The position numbers and the translations under genes are program-made. A stretch of 33,749 nt of DNA, from the NCBI GenBank assembly GCA_009926065.1, contig RFPP01000023.1:1-33749 (forward strand), given 5' to 3'. Source of the stretch: Flavobacteriaceae bacterium (GTDB taxonomy: Bacteria > Bacteroidota > Bacteroidia > Flavobacteriales > Flavobacteriaceae). Shown here piece by piece: positions 1-8,687 of the stretch (position 1 is its first letter; each line of letters begins with the position of its first letter). The notes under the pieces are model-generated. The model was not told the origin of the DNA and ran no database searches. It saw only the letters and a program-made list of their open reading frames with translations.

Positions 1-57
1 TTTTTGTAATTGAAATCCAACTTGTTTTTTGGATATTATTCTAATTCAGTTAAAAAT

Positions 58-441
58 ATGCGTTTTATTCCCTCATTCATAGTAATTACTTTGTCATGTT
101 TATTTTTTATTAGTTGTAAAAAAACGGAAGTTTCTCCAACCAAAAAAACTACAGAAATAACTTCAAAAACAAATTCAGTTGTAGCAGCTGTAAAACCAGT
201 AAAAGCAACTTTTACTATTGAAGGAATGACCTGTGCTGTTGGTTGTGCAAAAACTATTGAAGAAAAATTAGCATCAATGGATGGCGTTCAAAGCGCAAAT
301 GTAGATTTTGATAAGAAATTTGCGACAGTAGAATTTGACGCCTCAAAACAAACGCCAGATCTCTTATTAAAAGCGGTTGAAGAAACTGGAGATGGCAAAA
401 CTTATGTGGTGTCAAATATGAAATCAGAAATGAAAAATTAA
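58..441 (+). CDS. Heavy-metal-associated (HMA) domain lipoprotein
   Basis: Predicted 127-residue exported lipoprotein with one ferredoxin-like HMA domain, a fold used to bind or pass on soft metals such as copper. The ATG at 58 is preferred over an in-frame TTG at 10, because only from 58 does the protein open with a clean lipoprotein signal (hydrophobic stretch ending LFFISC, Cys20). An in-frame stop at 7-9 rules out a longer gene. A Lys/Thr-rich linker (about 21-48) leads to the HMA domain (about 50-120). The metal loop reads GMTCAVGCA, so Cys59 and Cys63 are spaced CxxxC rather than the usual CxxC. I recall this variant from other Bacteroidetes. It could be a periplasmic metal carrier, but no efflux ATPase is visible nearby. 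The next gene converges on it with a 6-base gap. Confidence 0.8.
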   Translation: MRFIPSFIVITLSCLFFISCKKTEVSPTKKTTEITSKTNSVVAAVKPVKATFTIEGMTCAVGCAKTIEEKLASMDGVQSANVDFDKKFATVEFDASKQTPDLLLKAVEETGDGKTYVVSNMKSEMKN

Positions 442-447
442 TGTATA

Positions 448-951
448 TTATTTCGATTTCATTTTTTCAATAATCCCGTTTTCAATTTTTTCTTTAATCT
501 TAATCACCTCATTTGTATTGTCATTTGGAATTGTCATTGACAATACATAATGAGCAATTTTCCAATCTTTTCCTTCCTTTATCAGTACTCCAGAACCTCT
601 GCAAATTTTCATTTGAGTATCTAATAATTCATCAAACCAAGCGGTCTTTTGAGATTTGTCAAAATAAATATTTCGCTGTATAGATTTAAAACTCCAAGCC
701 TTACCTTTATCAAAAAAGGGTTTCGAAAAAGTCTTGAATGCTTCTAACTGCCAATTTTCTGTTGCATCTGTTCCAATAAATACTCCATTGGAAGTCATGT
801 GCGAAAAATAGTTGTCAAACTCAGCATTTGCTGCAGCTTTATGCCAAGAATCAAGTGTAATATTGATCTTTTTTTTATCGCTATCTGTGTTTTGAGAAAA
901 TGATTTTGATCCTAAAAGTAAGATGCAAAATAGTAGTATGGATTTTTTCAT
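448..951 (-). CDS. Secreted NTF2/SnoaL-like domain protein
   Basis: 167 residues with a signal peptide (MKKSILLFCILLLGSKSFSQ, cleavage probably after about residue 20). The remainder resembles the small cone-shaped NTF2/SnoaL fold: an N-terminal helix with a LDSWHKAAANAEFDNYFSHM-type pattern, then strands ending in WKIAHYVLSM, which is typical of SnoaL-like proteins of Flavobacteria. No catalytic residues can be assigned. The C-terminus is Lys/Glu-rich and probably helical. It stands alone on the minus strand, convergent with the HMA lipoprotein and divergent from the large secreted-enzyme operon. A TATATTTG element lies just upstream. Fold assignment is moderately sure; function is unknown. 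Confidence 0.7.
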   Translation of the reverse strand: MKKSILLFCILLLGSKSFSQNTDSDKKKINITLDSWHKAAANAEFDNYFSHMTSNGVFIGTDATENWQLEAFKTFSKPFFDKGKAWSFKSIQRNIYFDKSQKTAWFDELLDTQMKICRGSGVLIKEGKDWKIAHYVLSMTIPNDNTNEVIKIKEKIENGIIEKMKSK

Positions 952-973
952 GATTTTATAATTTAATTTGATT

Positions 974-981
974 CAAATATA
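974..981 (-). promoter_or_regulatory. Bacteroidetes-type -7 promoter element (TATATTTG)
   Basis: Read on the minus strand this is TATATTTG, matching the Bacteroidetes -7 consensus TAnnTTTG, 23 bases before the ATG of the SnoaL-like gene. No good TTTG -33 element is seen at the expected spacing, so the call rests on the -7 box alone. Confidence 0.4.
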
Positions 982-1090
982 ATAGCTAAAAGTTAAAATA
1001 AATTAGAAATGAGTCAATTTATTTTATAAAAAAACCATTAAACCTTTTTAACATAAATTAGTCTTAGTTATCAAATATAATTTAATCTGA

Positions 1091-2803
1091 ATGATACGAT
1101 TTTTATTTCAATCCTTTCAAATTTCTATAATAAATCAATTATTAATTTTATTGTTTAGTGTTGGAGTTTTTAACAGTTCCTTTTCCCAAGTAAAATCGAT
1201 AATTTTAGGTCGTCCTACGAATACTTCGGTAACTGCAAGTATTTTATTTGACCAAAACGTGCAATATTTTTTACAATATGGCACTACTTCTGGAAATTAT
1301 CCTCAGTCAACTGCTACTTTGTCCAACGTTTTGAATGTTCCCGATGAAGTGGATTTAACTGGCTTGTCATCAAATACCAAATACTATTATAAATTACAAT
1401 ATAAATTAGTTGGAGCAACCGCTTTTGTTAGTTCTCCCGAATATAGTTTTACAACCCAACGTGCGCCTGGAAGTTCTTTCACTTTTACCGTAGAATCAGA
1501 TGAACATTTGTATGACATAAAAGGAAATCGTAGCATGTATCAAGTTTGTTTGGCAAATCAAGCTTTAGACAATCCGGATTTTATGCTTTCATTAGGTGAT
1601 ATTTTTGGAGACGATCATACGCCATTAACCACTACAAGCGCTGATATGGATGCTTTACACAAAGATTACCGACAGTACTTAGGTCAGATTTGTCATTCAA
1701 TTCCATTTTATGTTTGCCTAGGAAATCACGAAGGCGAAAACGATTATTATTTAAACCCAAATGGCATTTATACAACATCAACAAATCCTTTGCCGGCAGC
1801 GCCAAATGGAATTGGAGTATGGGGAACTTTATGGAGAAAATTTTATTATCCAAATCCTTATCCAAATAGCTTTTATACTGGAAATACATTAGCAGAAAGT
1901 TATGGAATTAACACTCCCGAAAATTATTATTCGTGGACTTGGGGAGACGCATTATTTGTAGTTTTAGATGTTTACAGAACTGAAATCGCTCCAGGTACAA
2001 CCCCTGCCAATCCTGCTAAACCAACCAATTGGGATTGGACTTTAGGAAGAGCACAATACGATTGGATGAGAAGTGTTTTGGAAAATAGTACTGCAACTCA
2101 TAAGTTTGTTTTTGCTCATCATACTCGAGGACAAGGGCGCGGAGGAATTGGAACTGCAACTCAATTTGAATGGGGAGGAATTGATGGCAACCAATATAAA
2201 TTCAATCAATATCGCCCGGGTTGGGGGAAACCAATTCACCAAGTTTTTGTAGATACAGGAGTTGATGTTTTCTTTCAAGGTCATGACCATTTATTTGCAA
2301 AAGAGCAACTTGACGGCGTCGTATATCAAGAAGTTCCGATGCCTAGTGATATTACCTATACCATTGGATATACTGCAAATGCAAGTGCCTATCCAAATGG
2401 AAATGCGATGGACGGAACAGGCCATATTCGGGTGAGTGTTACTCCTTCTTGTGTAACTGTAGATTATGTAAAGGCTTTTATTCCAGGAACTACGGGATCT
2501 GCAGGACACAACAATCGTGAAGTTGCCTTTTCTTATTCTATTGGAAGTTGTGCGCTTGGAAACAATGAAATTGCGCCTGAAAATCAGATTAAAGTTTATC
2601 CAAATCCTGCTAATTCAAAATTAAATATCGAATTCAACACCAATTCTGATAATCATCATTCGAAATTATTAAATATGATGGGGCAAACTATCTTTGAATC
2701 TGATTCAAATGAAATAAATACCTCAGCAATTCCAAATGGTATTTATATTTTAATAATGGATGCCTTGCCAAATTATTATAAGAAAATCATTGTAAAACAT
2801 TAA
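1091..2803 (+). CDS. T9SS-exported metallophosphoesterase, purple acid phosphatase-like (paralog 1)
   Basis: 570-residue exported phosphoesterase. Order: signal peptide (about 1-33), an N-terminal fibronectin-III/purple-acid-phosphatase-N-like domain (about 36-123, with GLSSNTKYYYKL), a calcineurin-like catalytic domain (about 130-480) and a T9SS type A sorting domain (from about 500, with KVYPNP). Dinuclear-metal motifs are all present: SDEHL (Asp137, His139), GDIFGDD (169-175), GNHE (211-214), a FAHH motif, and GHDH near the C-terminal end of the catalytic domain. Substrate is unknown; phosphomonoesters or diesters are likely for the family. The product should cross the outer membrane and be surface-attached or released. 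First gene of a compact seven-gene run; the next gene, a paralog, follows after 10 bases. No convincing TAnnTTTG promoter was seen in front. Confidence 0.88.
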   Translation: MIRFLFQSFQISIINQLLILLFSVGVFNSSFSQVKSIILGRPTNTSVTASILFDQNVQYFLQYGTTSGNYPQSTATLSNVLNVPDEVDLTGLSSNTKYYYKLQYKLVGATAFVSSPEYSFTTQRAPGSSFTFTVESDEHLYDIKGNRSMYQVCLANQALDNPDFMLSLGDIFGDDHTPLTTTSADMDALHKDYRQYLGQICHSIPFYVCLGNHEGENDYYLNPNGIYTTSTNPLPAAPNGIGVWGTLWRKFYYPNPYPNSFYTGNTLAESYGINTPENYYSWTWGDALFVVLDVYRTEIAPGTTPANPAKPTNWDWTLGRAQYDWMRSVLENSTATHKFVFAHHTRGQGRGGIGTATQFEWGGIDGNQYKFNQYRPGWGKPIHQVFVDTGVDVFFQGHDHLFAKEQLDGVVYQEVPMPSDITYTIGYTANASAYPNGNAMDGTGHIRVSVTPSCVTVDYVKAFIPGTTGSAGHNNREVAFSYSIGSCALGNNEIAPENQIKVYPNPANSKLNIEFNTNSDNHHSKLLNMMGQTIFESDSNEINTSAIPNGIYILIMDALPNYYKKIIVKH

Positions 2804-2813
2804 TTATCAATCT

Positions 2814-4538
2814 ATGAAAAAGTATTTATTTTTAATAACTTTAATGAGTATTTGCTTTGTAAATGCACAAAATATAACTCAAACAGAAATTGTAGGGCGA
2901 CCAACAAACAATAGCATCACGATTCAAGCTTTTTTTGATGCTGCTGTTCAAGTTTCAATTCAATATGGAACAGTTTCTGGGACTTATCCAAATCAAACGC
3001 CGTGGCAAAGTTTCGCTGTAAATGATCCTGCAGAAGTAGTCATTTCTGGATTGGCACCAAATACAAAATACTATTATAAATTAAATTATAGAGCTCCAAA
3101 TTCAACTACATTTACATCGAGACCGGAGCATTTTTTTCAAACACAAAGGCCTCCAGGGAGTTCGTTTTCGTTTGTAGTACAAGCCGATCCTCACATGGAT
3201 GAGCAAAGTTCATTACCAATATATGATCGTTGTTTGCAAAACCAATTGGAAGACAACCCTGATTTTATGATTGATTTAGGTGATTTTTTAATGACTGATA
3301 AATTAAAAAATATTACTACAAATCAAATTCCAAGAGACACAATTCCGTATCGTTGTAGATTACTTAGAAACAAATATGAAGCTATTTGCCACTCGGTTCC
3401 TTTATTTATTTCGTTAGGAAATCATGAAGGGGAAGCGGGATGGAATTTAAACGGAACCGTTGATAATATTGCAGTTTGGGGAACCAACGACAGAAAAAAA
3501 TATTTTTTAAATCCTGCTCCAGACAATTCATTTTACACGGGTGATCCCACAAATTATAATTTTGTTGGACAACGTGAAAGTTACTATTCTTGGCAATGGG
3601 GAGATGCATTGTTTATTGTAATTGATCCTTATTGGTTTACCAATCCAAAACCAACAGCTACAACTGGATGGCGATGGACATTAGGACAACAGCAATACAA
3701 TTGGTTAAAAAACACATTGGCTACAAGTACCGCTAACTATAAATTTATTTTTGCACATCAAATTGTGGGTGGGAATGTTGATGGTCGTGGAGGTGTTGAA
3801 TTTGCAGATTTATACGAGTGGGGAGGAAAAAATCAAGATGGAACTCCTGGATTTGCTGCAAATCGTCCGGGTTGGGATATGCCAATTAAAGATTTATTAA
3901 CTCAATATCGAGTGAATATCTTTTTTCACGGGCACGATCACTTTTTTGGAAAACAAGAAAAAGATTGTTTAATATACCAAGAAACTCCTCAGCCAAGTCA
4001 TATGAACAATACAACCAATTCTCCTTCCTATGCTTCAACTCCTGATTATGGTTATACTCAAGGGCAAATTCTGCCAAATACCGGGCATATTCGTGTCAAT
4101 GTGAGCCCAGCGGGAGTTCAAGTAGATTATGTTAGAACTTATTTAGCATCACAAGAAAATGCGACAAGACATAACAAAGATATTTCAGCAAGTTATTTTA
4201 TTGGAGCATCAAATTGCTATAATTTAAGTACAAATCCACCGATGATTTGGAATGCAAATTACAATGATGAAGTTGTATATCCAAATCCATTTTCTAAAGA
4301 AACAACAATCGAATTTTCATTAAATGAAATGGAAAAAGTATCGGTTTCTATTTATAATGAGTTGGGGCAATTAGTGAAAAATCTATTAATGGGTAATCCC
4401 ATTAATCCTGGGAAATTTCAAGTAATTTGGGATGGAACTGATAATTCTGGAAGTGACGCTACTAACGGAAATTATTTTTACACTATTTCAACTTTAAATA
4501 AAATAATAAAGTCGGGCAAAATTATTTTAAAACGTTAA
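2814..4538 (+). CDS. T9SS-exported metallophosphoesterase, purple acid phosphatase-like (paralog 2)
   Basis: 574-residue paralog of the preceding gene with the same order: signal peptide (cleaved near VNAQ), fibronectin-III-like domain with GLAPNTKYYYKL, then a metallophosphoesterase domain with QADPHMDE, GDFLMTD, GNHEGE, FAHQ and HGHDH. The second aspartate-rich motif is GDFLMTD instead of GDIFGDD, and a longer insert follows it, so the active-site rim probably differs. The sorting tail differs too: VYPNPFSKETTIEF leads into a longer FlgD-like Ig stretch (GKFQVIWDG, GNYFYTI) ending in KIILKR. The two genes most likely arose by tandem duplication and diverged. Gap to the next gene is 64 bases, the longest inside this run. 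Confidence 0.88.
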   Translation: MKKYLFLITLMSICFVNAQNITQTEIVGRPTNNSITIQAFFDAAVQVSIQYGTVSGTYPNQTPWQSFAVNDPAEVVISGLAPNTKYYYKLNYRAPNSTTFTSRPEHFFQTQRPPGSSFSFVVQADPHMDEQSSLPIYDRCLQNQLEDNPDFMIDLGDFLMTDKLKNITTNQIPRDTIPYRCRLLRNKYEAICHSVPLFISLGNHEGEAGWNLNGTVDNIAVWGTNDRKKYFLNPAPDNSFYTGDPTNYNFVGQRESYYSWQWGDALFIVIDPYWFTNPKPTATTGWRWTLGQQQYNWLKNTLATSTANYKFIFAHQIVGGNVDGRGGVEFADLYEWGGKNQDGTPGFAANRPGWDMPIKDLLTQYRVNIFFHGHDHFFGKQEKDCLIYQETPQPSHMNNTTNSPSYASTPDYGYTQGQILPNTGHIRVNVSPAGVQVDYVRTYLASQENATRHNKDISASYFIGASNCYNLSTNPPMIWNANYNDEVVYPNPFSKETTIEFSLNEMEKVSVSIYNELGQLVKNLLMGNPINPGKFQVIWDGTDNSGSDATNGNYFYTISTLNKIIKSGKIILKR

Positions 4539-4602
4539 GCTGACTTTTTGAAAAACACAAGAAAAATTAACATTTTTCGTCTAAAAATAAAATACAATAC
4601 TT

Positions 4603-6210
4603 ATGAAAAAAATAACCCTCCTTTTATTTTGCTTAATTGGCAATTTCATTTTCTCTCATACCATAAATTATGAAAATGTTGTATTGAGACATTGGTCTAT
4701 TGAAAAGGAACACAAATTTATTGATGGTACTTTTATGATGTATAAAAATGGTACCGTATTTATTGAAGACGCTAATAATGCCATTTCAAAAGTTGCTTTT
4801 TCAGATTTATCAAATGAAGATCAAAAGTTTGTAACTTCTAAAAACAGTTGGGTGAAAAATTTGAATACAATTGGACCAGAAAAAAAGGAAAGTACTCAAA
4901 GTATTTTAGATTATAAATTTTGGTTAATTCTATTGTCACTAATTGCTTTTGGCTATTATATTTACACTATTTCTGATAGAAAAAAACTAAAATTTCTATA
5001 TCCTGTTTTGTTTCTAGGATTACTTACGTCTTTATATAGTTTCACAAAAAAGGCTATGTCCACAACAGATCCTGCCTTTTTAACCTCAGCATTTGCACAA
5101 TTTGCTTCAACGGTTAGCACTACTTATGATGCTAATTTTTTCTACGTGAATTCAACTGGGATTCCAAACCATACCATGATGGTTGGAATTTCCAGTCGGG
5201 GATGGCAACAACAAGTTCCAACATCTAAATGTTATATCAATGCAAATCACTGGACAATTCCATTAAATCCAGTAATTGCAATAACTCCAGTGCCTGTTTC
5301 TTCTACACATTTCTTGAAAGGCGCTATTGCTATTGCAGTTAATGGAGTTCCTATTTTTAATTATCATACTAATACTGGAGTGGACAGTTTCATTGACGGG
5401 CAATTAGATAATTATGGCGGGCACTGCGGTAGAGGTGACGATTATCACTATCATATTGCGCCATTGCATTTAATCACTTTAGGACAAGCATCAGCCACTT
5501 TACCTATTGCTTTTGGATTAGACGGATATGCTGTTTATGGGAATTTAGAACCTAATGGAACAGCAATGACAACCCTTGATGCCAATCATGGTCATTATGG
5601 AACCAACGGGGTTTATCATTATCACGGAACTGCTGCAGCTCCATATATGATTGGAAATATGGTTGGTGTGGTCACTGAAGATGCCAATTTGCAAATTATT
5701 CCTCAACCACAAGGAACGGCAATTAGAACTGAAAATTGGACCCCATTGGCTGGAGCCTTAATTACTTCTTGTGTTGCCAATGCAAATAATGGTTATAATA
5801 CCGCCTATACTTTAAATGGAATTTCAGGTTACGCAACTAATTATACTGCAACTGCAGCTGGATTATACACTTTTCAATATGTTACTCCAACGGGAACTAC
5901 TTCAACAAATTATAATGGTCCGGCGCAATGTACTGTGCCAAATTTAGGTTTTGACGAAGTTGCCTTTTTAGATAATGCCTTTACAATTTATCCAAATCCA
6001 ACAAGCGATGTATTAAACATTAAATTAAGAAAAGACATCAATGAAAAAGATATTCAAGGAGTTTCTATATATGATTTAAAAGGAAGTTTGGTCTCAAAAA
6101 CTTCCGATTTTAAATCAAATATTGACATAAAAAATCTATCTAAAGGTTCTTATGTTGTTAAAATTGAATTTTTGAATTACCTGATTTCTAAAAAAATAAT
6201 TTTGAAATAA
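4603..6210 (+). CDS. YHYH-domain protein with SHD1-like N-terminus, two membrane helices and T9SS sorting tail
   Basis: 535 residues. A signal peptide (1-18) is followed by a segment about 28-78 whose pattern (RHWSIE, DGTFMMYKNGTVFIED, FSDLSNEDQKFV) resembles the SHD1-type domain often seen with R-x-W and LS-x-x-D. Two hydrophobic helices follow at about 107-123 and 129-147, separated by basic residues. The YHYH domain spans roughly 170-365, with two YHYH motifs (281-284, 338-341) and a HCGRGDDYHYH core. These His clusters suggest metal binding, although YHYH function is not established to my knowledge. The tail (TIYPNP to KKIILK) is a T9SS type A sorting domain. Membrane helices inside a T9SS cargo are odd (see findings). 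Belongs to the same run as its neighbours by orientation and spacing. Confidence 0.85.
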   Translation: MKKITLLLFCLIGNFIFSHTINYENVVLRHWSIEKEHKFIDGTFMMYKNGTVFIEDANNAISKVAFSDLSNEDQKFVTSKNSWVKNLNTIGPEKKESTQSILDYKFWLILLSLIAFGYYIYTISDRKKLKFLYPVLFLGLLTSLYSFTKKAMSTTDPAFLTSAFAQFASTVSTTYDANFFYVNSTGIPNHTMMVGISSRGWQQQVPTSKCYINANHWTIPLNPVIAITPVPVSSTHFLKGAIAIAVNGVPIFNYHTNTGVDSFIDGQLDNYGGHCGRGDDYHYHIAPLHLITLGQASATLPIAFGLDGYAVYGNLEPNGTAMTTLDANHGHYGTNGVYHYHGTAAAPYMIGNMVGVVTEDANLQIIPQPQGTAIRTENWTPLAGALITSCVANANNGYNTAYTLNGISGYATNYTATAAGLYTFQYVTPTGTTSTNYNGPAQCTVPNLGFDEVAFLDNAFTIYPNPTSDVLNIKLRKDINEKDIQGVSIYDLKGSLVSKTSDFKSNIDIKNLSKGSYVVKIEFLNYLISKKIILK

Positions 6211-6223
6211 TGTTGTCATTTTT

Positions 6224-7444
6224 ATGATAAAATATTTAAGTATATTGTTATTTTTTCCATTTTTTTCAAGTGCTCAATACCTTGGAACAGGATCTGTTAC
6301 ACAAGGTTTGGCAACGGCAACTACAAGCAATCTTTATACTTGTGCAAATGGTAGAATTGCTGCTTTAGGAAACATTACTGCAACAGATAATACCGTTTGG
6401 ACTGTTCCTGCAGTAACCAATTTTACAAATAATTCATTCCCATTTGCTTCTAATTTATACAATGAATGTACGGGAAATTTATATGCGAATTCAACCTTGG
6501 CGTTAGCCGCTTTAAATGGTTCAGATATTGTAACAATTGATCAAAATGGGGAAGTTATAACTGCCTATATTTTTGCTGATAATTATTTTGAAATGTATAT
6601 TAATGGCGTTCCGGTTGGAAAAGATAACGTGCCATTTACCCAATTTAATTCTAATATTGTCCGATTTAAAGTAAACCGTCCTTTTACCATCGTAATGCTT
6701 TTAGTAGATTGGGAAGAACGATTAGGTGTAGGTTGCGAAACCAATGGAGGTTTTACTTATCATTGTGGCGATGGTGGAATGGTAGCCGTTTTTAAGGATG
6801 CAAGTAATAATATTATAGCAAAAACAGGAAGCGATTGGAAAGCACAAACTTTTTATTCTGCTCCAATAATGAACTTAACTTGCCCATCAGAAGTGGGTAC
6901 TTCACGATTATCTTCAAATTGTAGCTCTGCCGATTCAAATGCTGGGACTTCCTATTATGGATTGCATTGGGCCCGACCAACAAATTGGACTCAAGCATCT
7001 TTTGATGACAGTTCTTGGCCTGCAGCTTCACTTTATGCAAATGCTACAATAGGTGTAGATAACAAACCTGCTTACACTAATTTTACAAATATTTTTGACG
7101 ATCCTACTAATGATGCACAGTTTATTTGGAGTAAAAATGTAGTTTTAGACAATGAAGTTATTGTAAGAAAAACAGTTTCTACTTTATCGATTTATGATTT
7201 TGAAAACGGAAATTCAAAAATTAAAATTTATCCGAATCCAGCAAAAAATCAATTCAATTTAGATTATGATGCTACTGTTTTTCCAATAAATAAAATCAAA
7301 ATAATTAATACATTAGGTGAATTAATATTTGAAACAAATACCATTTCAAATAACATTTCATTTGGTGAAATTCATCACGGAATGTATTTTGTGAAAATAA
7401 TTTCAGAAAAATTTGAGATAACAAAAAAATTAATCGTTGAATAA
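6224..7444 (+). CDS. T9SS-exported protein of unknown function with jelly-roll-like segments
   Basis: 406 residues, no family recognised with certainty. Signal peptide 1-17 (cleaved near SSAQ). Two stretches look like carbohydrate-binding jelly rolls: FADNYFEMYINGVPVG (about 117-132), the pattern where galactose-binding-like domains carry an N-G turn, and WTQASFDDSSWPAA (about 255-268), common in glycosidase accessory domains. Six cysteines (40, 82, 171, 181, 220, 233), an even number, suggest disulfides outside the cytoplasm. A CETNGGFTYHCGDGG loop lies at 171-185. The tail from KIYPNPAKNQF to TKKLIVE is a T9SS type A sorting domain. It sits 13 bases after the YHYH gene and 13 before the DUF1566 gene, so it is probably co-transcribed. 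A surface glycan- or ligand-binding role is inference only. Confidence 0.75.
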   Translation: MIKYLSILLFFPFFSSAQYLGTGSVTQGLATATTSNLYTCANGRIAALGNITATDNTVWTVPAVTNFTNNSFPFASNLYNECTGNLYANSTLALAALNGSDIVTIDQNGEVITAYIFADNYFEMYINGVPVGKDNVPFTQFNSNIVRFKVNRPFTIVMLLVDWEERLGVGCETNGGFTYHCGDGGMVAVFKDASNNIIAKTGSDWKAQTFYSAPIMNLTCPSEVGTSRLSSNCSSADSNAGTSYYGLHWARPTNWTQASFDDSSWPAASLYANATIGVDNKPAYTNFTNIFDDPTNDAQFIWSKNVVLDNEVIVRKTVSTLSIYDFENGNSKIKIYPNPAKNQFNLDYDATVFPINKIKIINTLGELIFETNTISNNISFGEIHHGMYFVKIISEKFEITKKLIVE

Positions 7445-7457
7445 ATAGCTATTTTAA

Positions 7458-8684
7458 ATGATAAATAAATTACTTTTTGGGTTACTCCTTCTAAATTCAG
7501 CTTTGTTTTTTGGTCAAAGTGTTTCTAAAACAATTCAGTTGTTACCTGATACGGGTCAAACAACAAGTTACACAACCCTATTTGGCGAAGACCATGACTA
7601 TTCAATAAATACTCCTTCTTATACCAATAATGGAAATGGAACTATTACCGATAATGTTACTGGATTAATGTGGCAGCAAGTTGATGGTGGTGAAATGACT
7701 TTTGAAAATGCTATCACTTATTGTAATAATCTGACTTTGGGGGGTTTGTCTGGGTGGCGCTTACCTACTCCAATTGAAGCATTTAGTATAATGAATCTTC
7801 AAAATTCAAATCCAGCTTTAAACACTACCTATTTCAGTTCTCCTGCAACTCCCGGCGCCGATTATTGGTGGACTAGTACAACACAATTTGGTGATGCAAC
7901 GAAGGTTTGGTGTACCAATGCTGGTGGTGGAATTGGAAATAAACCAAAAGCAGAAACTTTAAGCGCAGGTGGGACTTTTAAATTCCATACAAGAGCAGTA
8001 AGAACAATTACTACTCCAACAACCATAGCCAATCACTTTACAGATAATGGTGACGGCACGATTACCGATAATTTAACTCAGTTGGTTTGGCAAAAAATTC
8101 CGAATGCCAACGTATTAAATTGGGAACAAGCCATAATCTATGCTGAAGGTTTAACTATTGGTGCAAATTCAGATTGGAGGTTACCAAATATTAAAGAATT
8201 GCAGTCAATAAATAATGAATTAGCTACAAATCCATCTGTTTTTACTCCCTATTTTTCAAATTTAGGAGTTCATAATTATTGGTCTTCTACCACATTGAAA
8301 CCGAATACTGCAAACCCAAGTAGCGCCTGGTGTTGGAGCACTCAATTAGGCATTACAACCTATGACTTAAAATCAAATACTAATTATGTTCTTTGTGTAA
8401 GAGGTAATCCTACTTTATCATCTTCAACTTTTTCTGATGAAAATAGTATTGTAGTTTATCCAAATCCTGCGACTAATTTTGCATTGATTAGTTTGCCGAA
8501 AAACATTGAATCATTTAAAATAGAAATCACTGATTTATTAGGAAAAATAATCTTTTCAGAGGAAGTTAAAGCAATAATAAACGAATATAAAATTGATCTT
8601 GAAGGATACAAAGACGGAGTTTATTTTGTAAAAGTTACAAATGAAAAAATAATAAAGTCATTTAAAATAATTGTAAAAAAGTAA
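7458..8684 (+). CDS. T9SS-exported protein with two DUF1566 (Lcl C-terminal) domains
   Basis: 408 residues. Signal peptide 1-19. Two copies of the DUF1566/Lcl_C domain: about 54-178 (NNGNGTITDNVTGLMWQ, then WRLPT at 100-104, then YWWTSTT) and about 191-320 (DNGDGTITDNLTQLVWQ, then WRLPNIKEL, then YWSSTT). The internal repeat is obvious. DUF1566 domains are typically extracellular, and their WRLPT-type motif recalls the C-type-lectin/formylglycine-generating-enzyme fold, so ligand binding is a reasonable guess; no catalytic role can be shown. Ends with a T9SS type A tail (VVYPNPATNF to KSFKIIVKK). The sulfatase gene starts 3 bases after its stop, indicating translational linkage. Confidence 0.85.
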   Translation: MINKLLFGLLLLNSALFFGQSVSKTIQLLPDTGQTTSYTTLFGEDHDYSINTPSYTNNGNGTITDNVTGLMWQQVDGGEMTFENAITYCNNLTLGGLSGWRLPTPIEAFSIMNLQNSNPALNTTYFSSPATPGADYWWTSTTQFGDATKVWCTNAGGGIGNKPKAETLSAGGTFKFHTRAVRTITTPTTIANHFTDNGDGTITDNLTQLVWQKIPNANVLNWEQAIIYAEGLTIGANSDWRLPNIKELQSINNELATNPSVFTPYFSNLGVHNYWSSTTLKPNTANPSSAWCWSTQLGITTYDLKSNTNYVLCVRGNPTLSSSTFSDENSIVVYPNPATNFALISLPKNIESFKIEITDLLGKIIFSEEVKAIINEYKIDLEGYKDGVYFVKVTNEKIIKSFKIIVKK

Positions 8685-8687
8685 TCC

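Noticed and set aside
4567..4590. TCTAAAAA half-site upstream of the YHYH gene, considered as a further MntR operator
   Set aside because: Only the right arm matches; the 12 bases before it show no symmetry, and such A-rich octamers are expected by chance in this DNA.
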